Assembly (NCBI GenBank): GCA_015680685.1
Contig: MNCI01028922.1
Coordinates: forward strand, 22,122-86,121
Length of the DNA stretch: 64,000 bases
Direction of reading: 5' to 3'
DNA from: Gnetum montanum
Taxonomy: Eukaryota; Streptophyta; Gnetopsida; Gnetales; Gnetaceae
Notes under the pieces: model-generated
Databases searched by the model: none
The model's input: the letters and a program-made list of their open reading frames with translations, nothing else
Told to the model about the DNA's origin: nothing
Part shown: one piece after another, positions 12,522 to 24,212 of the stretch
Layout of the letters: the number at the start of each line of letters is the position of its first letter
How positions within the stretch are numbered: the stretch's first letter is position 1
Translations under genes and position numbers: made by a program

Positions 12522-13114
12522 AAAACAAAAATATAAAATATAATTGTTAGAATGAAACTATAAAATTGTGTCAAAAGAAAAGAAAATATTGAAATAAATT
12601 TTTATTTTTTTTGAAAAGAAAAAATGTATAAAATTGCAATACTTATAAAATTAAAAGGGAAAACAGTAAAATGAAATATTTTAAGAAAATAAACTTAAAA
12701 TTGCATAATCAAATAAAACCACTGTACCTAACCTAGGACTAATGTAAGAACCGCCAAAACACATATTCGAAAATGGGATTGAAAACAAGGATTTAAAAAA
12801 ACAACAAGGAAAAATATTAAAGATAAATGGGTGATGAGACCCAAAAGTTTTCAAGAAATGAACTTCTGAGAACAAGAAATAAAGGGCTCAAAAATTCTTT
12901 AAAAATATTTTTCAAGATAATGGCTGAAAATAGAAATCTTAAATAAAACAAGTTTGAAATAAGGAAACTGAAATTTTTGAAAAATAAAAATAGGGACTGG
13001 AAAAGGATAGAAAATAAATATTTCAGAAAATGAGATAATAATGATCAGAGAAATGGCAAGAAAAGTTGATAAGCAAAAGGTTGGGGAAAGGCCCTTCTTC
13101 TAGTGCCAAAAAGG
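12522..13114 (-). other. Element G leader with primer binding site
   Basis: A-rich leader between 5' LTR and gag with no coding frame. The candidate primer site at 13090-13108 reads TGGCACTAGAAGAAGGGCC on the minus strand, six bases from the LTR end, and begins with the obligatory TGG. I cannot assign the tRNA from memory with certainty; it is not the tRNA-Asp site of the Athila-like elements here. Confidence 0.65.
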
Positions 13115-14175
13115 TGTTGATGCATAAATTTTGGTCACATCAACACTAGGGAAGAAAACTCGTTCTAGGAGACTATTGCCTAGGGTGCCTCCTATATGGG
13201 TACGGAAACCTAAGAATAGTCTTAGCTGGAGAGGGTTACATGGCCTTTTGCAAGTAATAAACTAGAAAGAAATCTGGAACTTAAATTAAATAATTATCTT
13301 CAATATAATAAGTGATTAAAAGAACTAAATTTTCCTTGGTCCTGCTAACGTTGCTGGTCCATGACTGCCAATGGTATCCATTGCTGGGTAGGAAGACTAT
13401 GATCACCACGAGAGAGGGAGAGGGAGAGAAAGAGAAAGAGAGAGACTACCCACTGTAGTCCACATAGGGTAGCAACTGCAGTTCTCAAAGCCTACCATTG
13501 TTTACTGCCTTTTGTGCACCACTGTAGAGAGGAAGATCATTCACCCACGTTTGCACCACCATGACAAGCTCTTGTCATCGCCAAGAAGACCTGCAAGGCT
13601 TCAATTTTGAGCTGCTGGCTCCTACCTTAAACCCTCCTCAAATATCAACTAGAAGCTTATAAAGAAAAGAAAAGAAAAGAGGAAATTTTTGCTTAGTGGA
13701 GAGGAAGTTGCCCCTTCAAACTAATAGCTAGAGCCTATTTTTGGGAACTCTCCTCCCCTCAATAATCCAAGAGCCTCCCTCTAGACTCCATTTTATAGCC
13801 ACTACAGCCATCCATAATGATGCGTACATTTCATGTAACAGCTACAAAAACCACCACCACTTCTTGTGTAATAACTCCCACATTCTCCAATTAAGTGCCC
13901 ACGTATGTCTATAACCATCGTAACTTCTGAAACATCTGCTACTAATGACCATAACCGCCATCATTAATGACTGTAATTGTTGTAACTTCTAAAACGTTTA
14001 TCACTAATGACTGTAACTGCCATCATTAATGATTGTAACTACCATCATTAATGATTATCACCTGACAGTTTAAATTCCCACTACTCGCATGATTTTTATT
14101 GTCGTTATTAGGGGAGAGAAATAGAAACATTGATAATCATGGCCCCATGCAAGCATGGGAGTGTTGACATTAAAA
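13115..14175 (-). repeat. 5' LTR of element G
   Basis: Partner of the LTR at 7348-8409 with nearly the same length (1061 versus 1062 bp), including the GA-rich microsatellite (about 13409-13446) and the CCATCATTAATGA-type subrepeats (about 13945-14060). The right terminus has drifted from CATCAACA to CATTAAAA. The duplication ATAGT follows at 14176. Confidence 0.92.
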
Positions 14176-14180
14176 ATAGT

Positions 14181-14350
14181 AACCTTAGCAAAGATCAAGT
14201 CAAAAAAAGACTCAAGCCCCTATTAGCTAGCTAAATATGTCCAAAACCAATGGTACCAGATACCTGTTATTGACGATGTACTTATTTAGTAGTTTAAAGT
14301 TACAACATAATCTTGATAAGTCATATTTCTTCTTAGAAAATACCACTCTA
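14181..14350 (-). pseudogene. pol: Element J: N-terminal part of gypsy reverse transcriptase
   Basis: Minus-strand translation reads VFSKKKYDLSRLCCNFKLLN, then KYIVNNRYLVPLVLDIFS and LIGA. This aligns with the RT entry block 'V.KKDGS.R.C.DYR.LN..T..N.YPLP.IDDL...L.GA'. The gene breaks at the insertion site of element G and resumes at 7342 with the FGL block. Stops and a frameshift follow the GA motif. Confidence 0.7.
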
Positions 14351-16703
14351 TCTCAATAAGAATATTTAAGGGATAATATGTAATCCTTCTCCACCAAACT
14401 TATTAACTACTTTCTTAGCTCCAGTAGCTCAGGGATGATCATTCTATAAGATCACTATCAAGGCATAGTAGTTCCTAGCAACAACTCAATCATTGATCAG
14501 TGATCCATTATTCCAATAGTTCTTTAGGTAATTCCACCAACATTAGATCCTTATATCTTCTAGCACATTCTTAGTCTACACTCTCATCCACATAGAATTT
14601 TGATCTTCCATCTCTATTAAAACTACAAGAAATATCTATTGGCTTGGATCTCTAATAATTTATTTCGTCACTATGGGTAAGATAACCTAAGCTTCATAGA
14701 TAGTATTAAGTTACTCCTGATGTAGAGGTCTTCAACACACAGGGTGAATTCTCATGCAAAATATAAAGAACATCTAGGTATGGGGCAACCAACACATTTT
14801 CCTTCTTAAATAATTCTTAGCCAAGTAAAAGTTAGAAGAAATTCATAGTACTAAGAAATCTAGCCTTTCACTTGACTAGTTCACCTTCACATCCACATCT
14901 CTCATGACCCTCATGCATTTAATTGGATCAAAATTGACTAACTTGTAGGATGTCAAAGTTGGTTATACTCATAAATTATAAGTACGAGTAATTTCTAGTG
15001 AAAGAAAGTTGTGAATGAAACCTATGTCAACCCAAACATCTATTATCTTTCATGGAAAATACATTGAAATCATTTTTATGAAATACAAGTTGGATTTTTC
15101 CTTTAATTATTCTCCTTGGATATTCTATTGAACTATTCCCAAGCTCTTGGAAATTTTTCCAATTACTTGAAGGGACTCAATCTCTTTCTCACTTTCATTC
15201 ATCTCAATTACTTGCAATCAAGCTTGCAAATGATATTAAAAGTGTTTAATTATCGATCATTAGTTAGATCCCTTCTAGTTGATCATTGATTAGGAACTTG
15301 TGGACAATCTCAAGCAAAATGATTTCTAAAATAGATGAAACATTATACATTAGGATACTTGGAAGTATTGGTCATGAATCCTTCAAAGTGTGGAGACTTG
15401 TTCATAAATTGATCACAACCTTTAAAAGTCCATTTCTTCTCATTATTCTAGAAAGAATCCTAAGAAGCAAGGATAACAATAAAATGTAGACCCTAAAAGC
15501 CATCCTCAAAATTTCTTTCACCAAGTCCATCAAACCTGTCACTACATCTTTTATTATTTTGAAGTGCATCAACTCTATTCTTATCTTGCTTCTAGGACTT
15601 CAAATTACCGACTAGTCTGGTCACCAATTCATGTGCTTTTCTATATTTTGAGATCTTGTAAGTTTTGATCTCCTGCTAAGTCCAAGGTTATAGCTCATTA
15701 AAGAAGGGGAAAAACTTTGTTTTATTATCCATCACTAGAATTTTTAAGATCACTTTTTAGTATTCTCAAAGATAAACCTCTAACTTCCTAATATACTAAA
15801 GTTCTTTTAACTTCACCCAAGCTTTGTGAATGAAAGTGCCTAAGTAGAAGTTATCCACTAGAATAGTTTTAAGATCTCCCAGTCTCAACTAACCTTTCAG
15901 TTGTTTCTAACTTTATCTCTTGGATAATGCCAAGTCACAAGGTCTTAGTATATTCTCCTAGAAATTGGAAGTTATGCTAACCTTCATTTCCTCAATCTAT
16001 TCAATCATATCAAAGAAGTGTTCCATCTTAAAAATGAAGGCATCCAAGAGATTATCATCAAGATCATCTTTGTAGACCTTAGGTTCTTTAGCTTGAGACT
16101 TGTATGTTAATCACCCTAAACCAAATGCAATTTCCTTTATTTGAATAGCCAACTAGTCCTCTAGTTTCTCATTCCTCTCCTTGAGCTTCATTACTACCTT
16201 TAAGATATTCATCCTTTGCAAGACATCACTCATTAGAACTTAGACATCATTAACAACATCCCTCATCTATTCCACCCAATTCCAGAGCATAAAATTCTAG
16301 TCTATGAAGAGCTTATTCTTAGCTCTCAAATTTAATTTATGAAGATATAGGACATCAAGATTATTCATAAAATCATGTATCATTTTAACCTACTCCACCA
16401 CTAGTAATTCATTATTATCATACTATCAATTTCAAGGAGCTACCACCACAACTCATATATCTTAACAAGAAAGTAATCCTCATGATCCTTGATAGGCACC
16501 TCATCATCATCATTCAGGTCCTCATGTTTAGAGATCTCATCATATGCTTTATCATGCTCCTTCATATTATTATAAGAATCAAAACTAGTAGGAGCCTTGC
16601 TAGAGTAATAAATCTTCTTTCTCTTCTTCTTGTGTATCATGGTTGATCAAGAGTTTTAAGTATCAAATCACAAACCATCACCAATCTTGAAATATAAACC
16701 TTA
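14351..16703 (-). pseudogene. gag: Element J: decayed gag to protease region
   Basis: Minus-strand reading starts downstream of a Met-tRNA-type primer site. An open piece at 16640-16440 (MIHKKKRKKIYYSSKAPTSF, then an acidic stretch DLNDDDEVPIKDHEDYF) could be the gag N-terminus. At about 16085-15900 the reading KVYKDDLDDNLLDAFIFKM, then EHFFDMIE, is the start of a Ty3/gypsy capsid domain ('W...ME.FF....'). The rest down to 14351 is heavily decayed; I recognise no protease triad. The whole segment is the 5' part of the element whose RT is split by element G. Confidence 0.55.
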
Positions 16704-16715
16704 GCTTTGATACCA
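16704..16715 (-). other. Primer binding site, initiator-Met type (element J)
   Basis: On the minus strand this reads TGGTATCAAAGC and continues TAAGG, one mismatch from TGGTATCAGAGC, the complement of plant initiator tRNA-Met used by many copia and chromovirus elements. It places J outside the tRNA-Asp-primed Athila-like family. Confidence 0.75.
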
Positions 16716-16717
16716 AG

Positions 16718-17376
16718 TGTAATGGTGTTACCCTTTAAAAACATCATTTAACACTACTCAAGAGTCCAAAAATAGCAATGAGAGAGGATGGAAACAAGGT
16801 AGACTATGCATCAAAGCCTAGAACACATGTATGCATATAATAGGAGCACACAACTTATTAGTCATTAGTTAGAGGTGCATCAAATACACTGTAGTAAATG
16901 AATATACAACTAGACTAATAAGATGACACACCCACACAAGAACACAAATAGGAGATACCAATACCCTCAAAGAGCTAGGATGCACTTCTACTCTAATGTG
17001 TCTAGTCCTAAACCCCACTCAAAAGAGAATGGTAATGGCCCAAACTAAGGAGGTGAAGCCTTTCCAACAATCCTACATAACCTTATGGTAAGGTTCATAA
17101 AGGAATAAATTCCATGTAGTTTGATTAGTAATGGTTGACATAGCATGAATCTTAATAGGATCTCTAGAGTCCTCTAGTCCTAATTCCAAAGGAAAACCAC
17201 TATCGATATATCAATAAGAGATGTTTTCCTACATTGATATGTAGTTATTTTTCAACAATAAGAATATAACTATGATTTCTCTTTAGGAATTAAATATCAT
17301 ATTCTCAAAGATATTACTTTTAAATTACAACTTCTAGTGAAACCTAAATAATTAATTTATTTCCTACAATATTAAA
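16718..17376 (-). repeat. Probable 5' LTR of element J
   Basis: The position is inferred. It begins TGTAATGGTGTTACC two bases outside the primer site. I place the outer end at CTACA near 17376 only because that gives a TG..CA boundary. No second copy is seen in the window, so length and outer edge are uncertain. No coding frame is present. Confidence 0.4.
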
Positions 17377-17467
17377 TGTTTTTAGTTTATAAGCTCAAGT
17401 TAGAAAAGCTATCAACTTTTTTTGATGTTTATTTATTATCAATGTTGTCTTGCAGTGCCATCTACAA

Positions 17468-17590
17468 TGATGAGCAGTGGGATTCCCTACATTCAACCAT
17501 AAAAATTACAAGCATTCACATGCAATCTGATTAAATTCTATGGATTAAACTAGTGTGATATCTAGATTATTAAGTATTGATAAATAAGTA
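17468..17590 (-). repeat. Athila-like LTR fragment (element K)
   Basis: The plus strand starts TGATGAGCAGTGGGATTCCC and continues with the family terminal block (CTACATTCAACCATA, GCATTCACATGCAATCTG, TCTAGATTATTAAG), then homology fades at about 17590. A degraded primer-like TGGCACTGCAAG lies just to its left. It is the 3' end of a minus-strand LTR from an older relative. Confidence 0.6.
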
Positions 17591-17849
17591 GTGCTAATAG
17601 GAAGACCTTGATAAATAAGAAACCATAAGAAATACAAATTTTAAGAAATGTAGGAGTTCTTGAAATATCTTTTATTTAACTAATCCAAAAGTGGGATGAT
17701 AATTGCATTTTCCTTAACATTTTTTATTATGAAGAACCATTTTAAAATAATCTAAATTAACAACAATTTTTTGTGAGATCTTAGGAACAAATATTTCTTT
17801 TTCCTTAGTCATTAAAGAAATATTTGATATTAATTTTCCTAGAATATTC

Positions 17850-18230
17850 CTCAAAAGTATATTTTATTGGATAGTAGTAAAAGAAATGAGTGGACTAAAT
17901 ATTGCAACATTAGTAGAAGAAAAAATTGCATGATCTGTATCATCTGTAAAAAATACCTTGGCGGCATCTAAACCATTTGTAGGAGAAACCTTAGTAGTAT
18001 TTGTAGTAGCTTGGTGCTAACATACTTGCATGGCTTTTTCCACAACATAGAAGGACATGAATTAAGCATATGACCTTCTCAATGATAATAGTGACATGAC
18101 TTTGAAAGGTTATAATAAACAACCTTCTACACATAATCAATTTTTCTAGCATGTAAAAGAATTTCTTGCTTAAGTGAATCAACATCCACATTAATCATAT
18201 ATTGAATTCTATGGAAACCACTAATTTTAG
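17850..18230 (-). pseudogene. Retroelement gag fragment with degenerate zinc knuckle
   Basis: Minus-strand translation reads NVDSLKQEILLHARKIDY, then NLSKSCHYYH.EGHMLNSCP. This fits a CCHC nucleocapsid knuckle (C-x2-C-x4-H-x4-C) in which the second Cys is Tyr and one residue is a stop. The left end blends into unrecognised AT-rich sequence at about 17600-17850, and the right end is cut by the LTR of element D at 18240. I cannot say whether it is copia or gypsy. It is the sequence D inserted into. Confidence 0.45.
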
Positions 18231-18239
18231 GTATGATTT

Positions 18240-19121
18240 TGATGAACCATATTTGGCCTAGCTCCAATATCAAACATTTGATATTAGAGCCCTAATATCA
18301 AATACATGATATCAGGTCTTAAGATGATATGTTAGACATTTGATATCACAAGGTCTATGCCGGTCTATAAATATAGCACTTGGGCACACAATTTGGGCAT
18401 AAATTTTTGTCATAACATAGTAGAGCTCTTGCAATTTCTTTTCTCCAAAGTTAGAATATTTTCCAAAGTGCCCACAGTAGAAGTCATCGAGTGTATGGAA
18501 CTTTATTTGAGCACTGTTGTACCTAAGCACAGTAGTGTGTGTGACAATAAAGATGAGCTTTCTGATCAAACCTTGTAGCACCTTGGCTAGCTTAAATATT
18601 TTATTCATGCATTTAATGTTTTGTGAAATTTCATTTAATACTACAAAGTAATTAAGCTAAAGTAAGCTAGCTAGATTAAATTGTAGTTAATTAAGCACAT
18701 AAGTATGATCGCTTCAAGCATGCGCATAACACTTGGTAATCCCAACAACACTTAATGTTTAGTAACCCAATAGCATTATATGTGTTTAGGATATGTATGA
18801 AAAGTGGGACCGAGTACTTATGTTAGGATAGTTAGTGGTAAATTAGCCATTAGATTATTTAAAGTGGTTCATAAATTGAGTTTCAACTTGTTAATCATAG
18901 ATGAATAAAATATAAAATAATAAAAATCATGTGCCTTAATTACACTTAATCATACAACTAAGCTCCATAGGTGTAGTTGGAAGGAAAATGATCATCACAA
19001 TTAGATTTCACTTGCTCGAATTAGTGTGCTTAGGAACTTAAGGTCTATAGAATTCAACTAAATCATGTGTGAATGCTTGTGATTCGTATGGTTGGGCATA
19101 GAGGTAACTCATTGCTCATCA
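18240..19121 (+). repeat. 5' LTR of element D (882 bp)
   Basis: Starts TGATGAACCATATTTGGCC and ends GGTAACTCATTGCTCATCA. The U3 has inverted ATATCAAA/TTTGATAT repeats (18262-18350), then TATAAATATAG at about 18365 as a TATA box. Strongly drifted from the other LTRs, consistent with D being the oldest Athila-like layer. Confidence 0.82.
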
Positions 19122-19122
19122 T

Positions 19123-19140
19123 TAGCATCATTTTCAGGGA
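19123..19140 (+). other. Decayed tRNA-Asp primer binding site (element D)
   Basis: Reads TAGCATCATTTTCAGGGA against the consensus TGGCGCCGTTGCCGGGGA. Of seven differences, six are G-to-A or C-to-T, the pattern left by deamination of methylated cytosine on either strand. Confidence 0.7.
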
Positions 19141-19283
19141 CCTTTTTATTATTATGTGTGCTATCTAGGACTTAGTAAAAAATTATTTGAGATCAATAAA
19201 ATGAATCCTAAAGTCATATCATACATTAAAATACCTACAACAACTTTAAGACACACACTACATTTCCTGTTTTCTAATACAAG

Positions 19284-21640
19284 ATGTCTTCTTCTCATAG
19301 GAGTGATTCTCCATCCAAGTCTAATGAAGCAAATCAGTAGGTTCCCCAACAATAATGAGTGGTATATGCTCATCCTAATGAGTATGTCCCCAATTTCACC
19401 TTCTTCCTACACTAGGATGAACTGCTACAATGGCATGACATAGAGGGCAACATCATGTTGCCACTAATTGATCCATTCCTTCAATGCTCCAACATACTAT
19501 TATGTTGTTGGGAATCCAAGGGCTTCATGCTAAATATGTAATGTAAAATAGTGATGCTAAGGATTATCATCACACTGATGCACAACATCTAAGGGATCAA
19601 GAACTAGAGCAATGTTATGAATCTGTGAAGGGGAAGTGGCCTAATGATTTCCCATTCCTGACATACCACAAAGATGGTGGAGAATCCTTCTCTAGGGGTT
19701 TTCCATTCAGAGAGACTCCTTTCTTTGAATTTGGTGAAGGAGGTCAAAACTAGAACCTGTAATACATTATTCATAATCCTGGTTCTAGCAAGAACAAATC
19801 CAATGACAAAGGGGGATCCAAGGAGGAGAGTCATGGCAAGGATGCAGACAAGAAACATGATCATGATCATGATCGTGACCACCAAAGAGGGGGCAGCAAG
19901 CACTATGAGGATGCTAGCCCTCCTTTCTCTTCACCTTCATCATCATCTTCTTCCTCTTTTAGCTCTAAACACAACCATAGTAGGTGTGATTGTCATGGAG
20001 GTGACCAACAAGACCAAGATGATTGTAGGGACTATCAAGCGAGTCAAGACCTAGGGTGCAAACATTCAAGAAAGGTCCATCACCATGAACAAAGAGGCAG
20101 CATAGGGCTTAGTAGGCACCATAATCATGGCCTTGATAAGCTTTTTCTCACTACCTAGAGCATGCTAAACATTACAGAGGCAATGAGAATTCCTACAAGG
20201 CACATAAAGGATAGTCAAATCAAGAGGCTAGACTTGAACAATATCCCTAGGTTCAAAGGGGGATATAACCCAGATTTGCAAATTCATCTTTAGGCTTTCC
20301 ATAATGCTTTTTTCTTACAAAATATAGAAAATGATTACCAAAAGCTTAAGTTGTTCCCCACGACACTCATTAAAGAAGTAGAAATCTGGTACCAATTCTT
20401 AAAATTGGAATCCATTAGATGGTGGAGTACAATGCTCGAACTATTCAATGATAAATATTAGACATACTCCCAAGTGTCCAACTTGAGAAGGCATATCCAA
20501 GGATGGAAACAAGGGACATATGAATCCATGGATGCCACCATGGGCTAATATTATTCTATATTACACAAATTTCCTGGCCATGGTTATTCTCAACAAGAAC
20601 AACTTCATCATATCATAGATGGGCTCTGATCAGAAATGATGAGAACTCTTGGAGTCTATGCCCAAGGATAATTGCCAAAATTAGGAGCCCATCAAATCCA
20701 ATGGTTGATCAAGAAGGTAGAAAAAGAAGAAGGAGAGTTGAGGAAACACAAAATTTTAGAAGAATACAATTGCGATCCTTCCATTTGTAAGAGGGAGGTT
20801 CAATTTTGTGGTAGTGAGGAGGAATCATCATTTAATAAGGTGGTGAACTAGAAAATCTTGTCGATTCAAAAATTTACCTCTAAAATTTCAAACAAGGTAG
20901 ATTAGTAATGGGACTCTATGGATAGTAGATTTCATGCTACCTTGAAAATTACTAAAGAGTCCAAAGAACAAAGTACTAATCGTGAGTGCAAGAGGCAAAA
21001 AGAAGCTAAACGTGTCAATCAAAGGGGTAAGGATAAAATTGCTATAGTAGAGAAAGTTGCAAAAACTGAATCAAACAATGATGGTGGATGTAAAATCTTC
21101 CAATATGAATATCCTAAGAGATATTTCCCCATTGTGTCACACTTACAAGAGTTTTGGGTGTATGTTGTAAATCGATGACTAGCAAAAAGGAAAAAAACCA
21201 GAAGAGTACCTTATCTTCAAGGCAAGCCTAGGCAATTCCATTAGCAATAATAGTATTATCCAAGTGGAACTCCACTACAACCATACGAGTAGTATCAACA
21301 ATTACAACAACCATAATCATGGGCACTACCACTACCAAGGAAAAAATACCCTTACAGATAGTTAGATCCATATGGGTATTATGTTCAATAACCCCTATCT
21401 CCACATGACTCTTCCAACCACATTTCTTCTTTCCAACATCACTAATACTCTCTCGAATATTATTGAACTCATTCTCCACATTCAAGGAGGGATACCACTT
21501 TTTATCCTTATCCTCCTCCTATTCCTACATCTATTCCTCCATCCTCAACATAACTACTACCTACTCCATCTATGTATGGTAAACTTCCAGCCCTAGTTCA
21601 AAAATGCAACACTACCAAGGTCATCAATCCATAACTAGTT
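19284..21640 (+). pseudogene. gag: Decayed Athila-like gag (element D)
   Basis: I place the start at 19284 (MSSSHRSDSPSK), shared with B and F. An N-terminal domain (VVYAHPNEYVPNFTFFLH, WHDIEGNIMLP) is followed by a highly charged His/Ser linker around 19800-20100. The capsid core lies at about 20160-20600 (LDLNNIPRFKGGYNPD, FFLQNIENDYQKLKLFPTTL, STMLELFNDKY, IQGWKQG). The basic region and Cys-His remnant GGCKIFQYEYPKRYF are at about 20918-21178; the second Cys has become Phe, His is Tyr, and the last Cys is lost. A Pro/Tyr/Gln-rich tail follows. Stops and shifts occur throughout. Confidence 0.83.
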
Positions 21641-21799
21641 CATCAACAGAGTGGTTTAAACACTAGATCATGGAAAAAACCTTTTTTCTAATCCAACAAT
21701 CCACCTAAGCCCTCACATACACATGCAGCTAACAACACTACTTCTCCTTCTCTCTCCACATCTTATTCCTTCAAGTCCCCTTCAAACCAAATACTACCC

Positions 21800-22231
21800 A
21801 AAATCCATTTGGTTATGCTCACTCATGTTGTATCTGATTGGATTTGGGCTAGGAACCTTCCCAAGAAATTAGCTAATCTTGGAAGTCTTTTTATCTATTT
21901 GTAGATTACTAGGAATGAATCATGTAAAGCTCTTCCTGATTCAAGTTCTAGTGTGAATTTGATTTCTCATGAGATGTATACTTCTTGGAACCTACCACCC
22001 CTCAAGAAGAGTAATATCTGATTGGAATTGTTAGACTATCCCATTACTATTTCATTGGAAATGGTAAAAGACATTGTCTATGGGTGGTCTTATCCTACTA
22101 AGTTCCTAGTAATCAAGGTTGGGAACTATAAAGGGGACTTTCCAATCATCATAGGAAGGGCATGGCTAAGAACTATTGATGCAAAAATGGGCATAAGAGA
22201 TATTTTCCTAGAGATATCTAAAGAATCCTAA
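21800..22231 (+). pseudogene. pol: Athila-like aspartic protease remnant (element D)
   Basis: Reads SCKALPDSSSSVNLISHEMY, where the family has 'ALLDLGSSVNLIS'. The catalytic Asp-Leu-Gly is Asp-Ser-Ser, so it should be inactive. The following blocks are intact: NLPPLKKSNI, VYGWSYPTKFLVIKVGNYKG, then FPIIIGRAWLRTIDAKMG, equivalent to 'PIILGRPFLATA'. The last block lies in an open 69-codon frame (22022-22231). The linker to RT resumes at 47282 after element A. Confidence 0.8.
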
Positions 22232-22391
22232 AGTAGATATTCAAAGGTATCTATACATAGTAGCCACAAAGAAAGAGACCACCCAGTGATTGACCACTGA
22301 TCTTGAAAGCAACACAATGTGCATGGAACCTAATAAGAGCCTGACATGCACTTATGTTACATGCATGAATGAACTAGAGCAAGTTCATCAC

Positions 22392-23229
22392 TAATGAGTG
22401 GCAAAGTACCCCTACACTTAACCATACAAATACAAGCCTTATGTGTGATCCAGTCGAACTCCAAGGACTAAGTTCTTATGCACCTTCACAAAACAAGGAT
22501 GGGTTCAGTGATCATTGTCTTCCCAAGCTTACTCATATGGCACGATTGTATGGTTAAGTAAACTTGAGGTATATGATTTTTATTCTTTTTATGTTTATGT
22601 CTTGGTGCTAAAAGGGAGAAGTAAAATAATTAACTAATTTAATTTAACTAATCCTCTAGGTTCTAACTAGTCCTAACACCAGCATCCATTCCCACTCTCC
22701 ATACACATCTTGAACCAGTGTAACACTACTGGGGTTACCAAATGCTAATCATTAATAGGTTACCAAGTGTTCCATGTATGCTCGAAGTGGTCGTATTGAG
22801 TGTGCTTACTTGTGAAAATTAACAAACCAATAAAAACAACATCAATTAACTAACAAAAGCATTAAATAACTATAAATAGCATTAAATGCAATAGATAAGC
22901 TATTTTGAATGCTGCAAGGTTTATCACAAAGTTTGTCTTTATTCTGGACATAAGGTGTGCTCAGGTACACAATGCTCGAATAAAGATCCATTCACTTTAT
23001 GAATCCTACTGTAGGCACTCAAAAATAATTCTAACTCTAGAAAGGAAAAACTACAAGAGTTTGGGTAAGGAACTAAGAAACTAATGCCAAAACCAAGTGC
23101 GCTCACCTCTTATTTATAGGCAATGAGACAAGTCCCAATATCGGATGTCCAATATTGCTTGGTAGGCTACGATAGCACAAACCTGATATCAGGGATCTAA
23201 TATTGTGGTCTTGATTTCGTAGTTCATCA
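22392..23229 (-). repeat. 3' LTR of element A (838 bp)
   Basis: The plus strand starts TAATGAGTGGCAAAG and ends GTAGTTCATCA. The left terminus is TA instead of TG, so on the minus strand the LTR ends TCATTA rather than TCATCA. The polypurine tract GTCATGGGGGTA (minus) abuts its right end at 23230-23241. The partner is 46448-47276. Confidence 0.9.
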
Positions 23230-23467
23230 TACCCCCATGACTGAATGAAAACTCATCCTCAAGTTCCTTGCAAAATATTGAGAAGGTATGGGATTATTGA
23301 CATGGAGTGACAAACTCATAGTTCCCAGTGAACAGATCGACAAATATATTACAACATTGGTGTTCATACCCATTGTGGTGAACAATGTACATAAATGGCA
23401 TCCAGACATTTATTTGACAGTTTGGAGAGAAAAGAGAGAAGAAAATGAGGTGCATCGCTACCCATGT
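23230..23467 (-). other. Element A polypurine tract and last internal bases
   Basis: Minus-strand GTCATGGGGGTA next to the LTR is the plus-strand primer. The rest is the 3' tail of the interior and is the reverse complement homologue of 29370-29590 in element B, including the TGAATGAAAACTCATCCT stretch before the tract. It ends in CATGT, the duplication made by insertion of B. Confidence 0.85.
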
Positions 23468-24126
23468 TGATGAGCTATGATATCGCATCCACAATATCAC
23501 ATCCACCCTGCGATATCATGTAAACGATATTGCATCTCACCTCAATTTCTATAAATAAGAGGTGGCTTCCCTTGTTCTAGGCTGTTAGACGTAGACCCTT
23601 AGCTAAACTCTTGCAGTTTTACCATTCTAGAGTTAGAATAATTTTTGTGTGCCCACAGTAGAAGTCCTAAAGTGAATGGATCTTTATTCGAGCAAATTGT
23701 ACCTGAGCACACATTTGTGTATGGAAATAAAGATGAACTTTATGATAAACCTTGTAGCATACAAATTAAGCTAAATAGTAATTATTTATTATTGAATGTT
23801 TAAATGCTTTCCTAGTTAATTAATCTCCCTCTTAACCCTTGACTCTCCTAGTTAAGTACACTTAGTACGATCACTTCGAGCATGTGTGTAGCACTTGGTA
23901 ACCCAGTAACGATTAGCGTTTGGTAATCCCAGTAGTGTTGCACTGGTTCAGGATGTGTGCAGCAAGTGGGAACGGATACTGGTGTTAGGAACAGTTGGAA
24001 CTTGATTAGTGAATAGTTAATGAAAGTTAGTCCTTTAGTTCTCTTTACCTTCCCCTACTAGCATAAGACATTAAAAAGATAAAAGTTATAAAAATCATAT
24101 ACCTCAAGCTTACTTAACCATACAAC
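23468..24126 (+). repeat. 5' LTR of element B, cut by assembly gap
   Basis: Starts TGATGAGCTATGATATCGC. The U3 holds four ATATCG/ATATC motifs (23477-23533) and a TATA box CTATAAATAAG (23549-23559). By comparison with the 3' LTR, about 150 bp of the end plus the primer site are missing in the N run that follows. Confidence 0.9.
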
Positions 24127-24211
24127 NNNNNNNNNNNNNNNNNNNNNNNNNNNNNNNNNNNNNNNNNNNNNNNNNNNNNNNNNNNNNNNNNNNNNNNNNN
24201 NNNNNNNNNNN
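24127..24211. other. Assembly gap (85 Ns)
   Basis: Homology with the 3' LTR and with the leaders of F and A shows that the gap replaces the last ~150 bp of the LTR, the primer site and most of the leader. The true missing length is therefore probably larger than 85 bp. Confidence 0.95.
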
Positions 24212-24212
24212 A

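Larger units (their letters stand above)
7348..14175 (-). mobile_element. Element G: Tat-like LTR retrotransposon lacking RT and most of integrase
   Basis: Two LTRs of about 1.06 kb in the same orientation (7348-8409 and 13115-14175) flank a 4.7 kb interior. A perfect 5-bp target-site duplication ATAGT lies at 7343-7347 and 14176-14180. Minus-strand order is LTR, primer site, gag, protease, short linker, integrase C-terminus, polypurine tract (GGGGGCTAAG beside 8410), LTR. The interior jumps from the protease-RT linker to the last ~60 residues of integrase, so RT, RNase H and the integrase core are gone. The protease upstream motif and the integrase tail resemble the Tat lineage. It was inserted into the RT of element J. 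Confidence 0.93.
18240..22391 (+). mobile_element. Element D, 5' part: Athila-like LTR retrotransposon
   Basis: Plus-strand order is 5' LTR, decayed tRNA-Asp primer site, leader, gag, protease. At 22391 the sequence is interrupted by element A, whose target duplication ATCAC (22387-22391 and 47277-47281) lies in D. Joining 22391 to 47282 restores 'GAGCAAGTTCATCA' followed by 'CCAACTCTCT', which matches the uninterrupted stretch in element B near 27475-27500. The 5-bp sequence left of the LTR is GATTT, but no 3' LTR partner was found. Confidence 0.88.
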
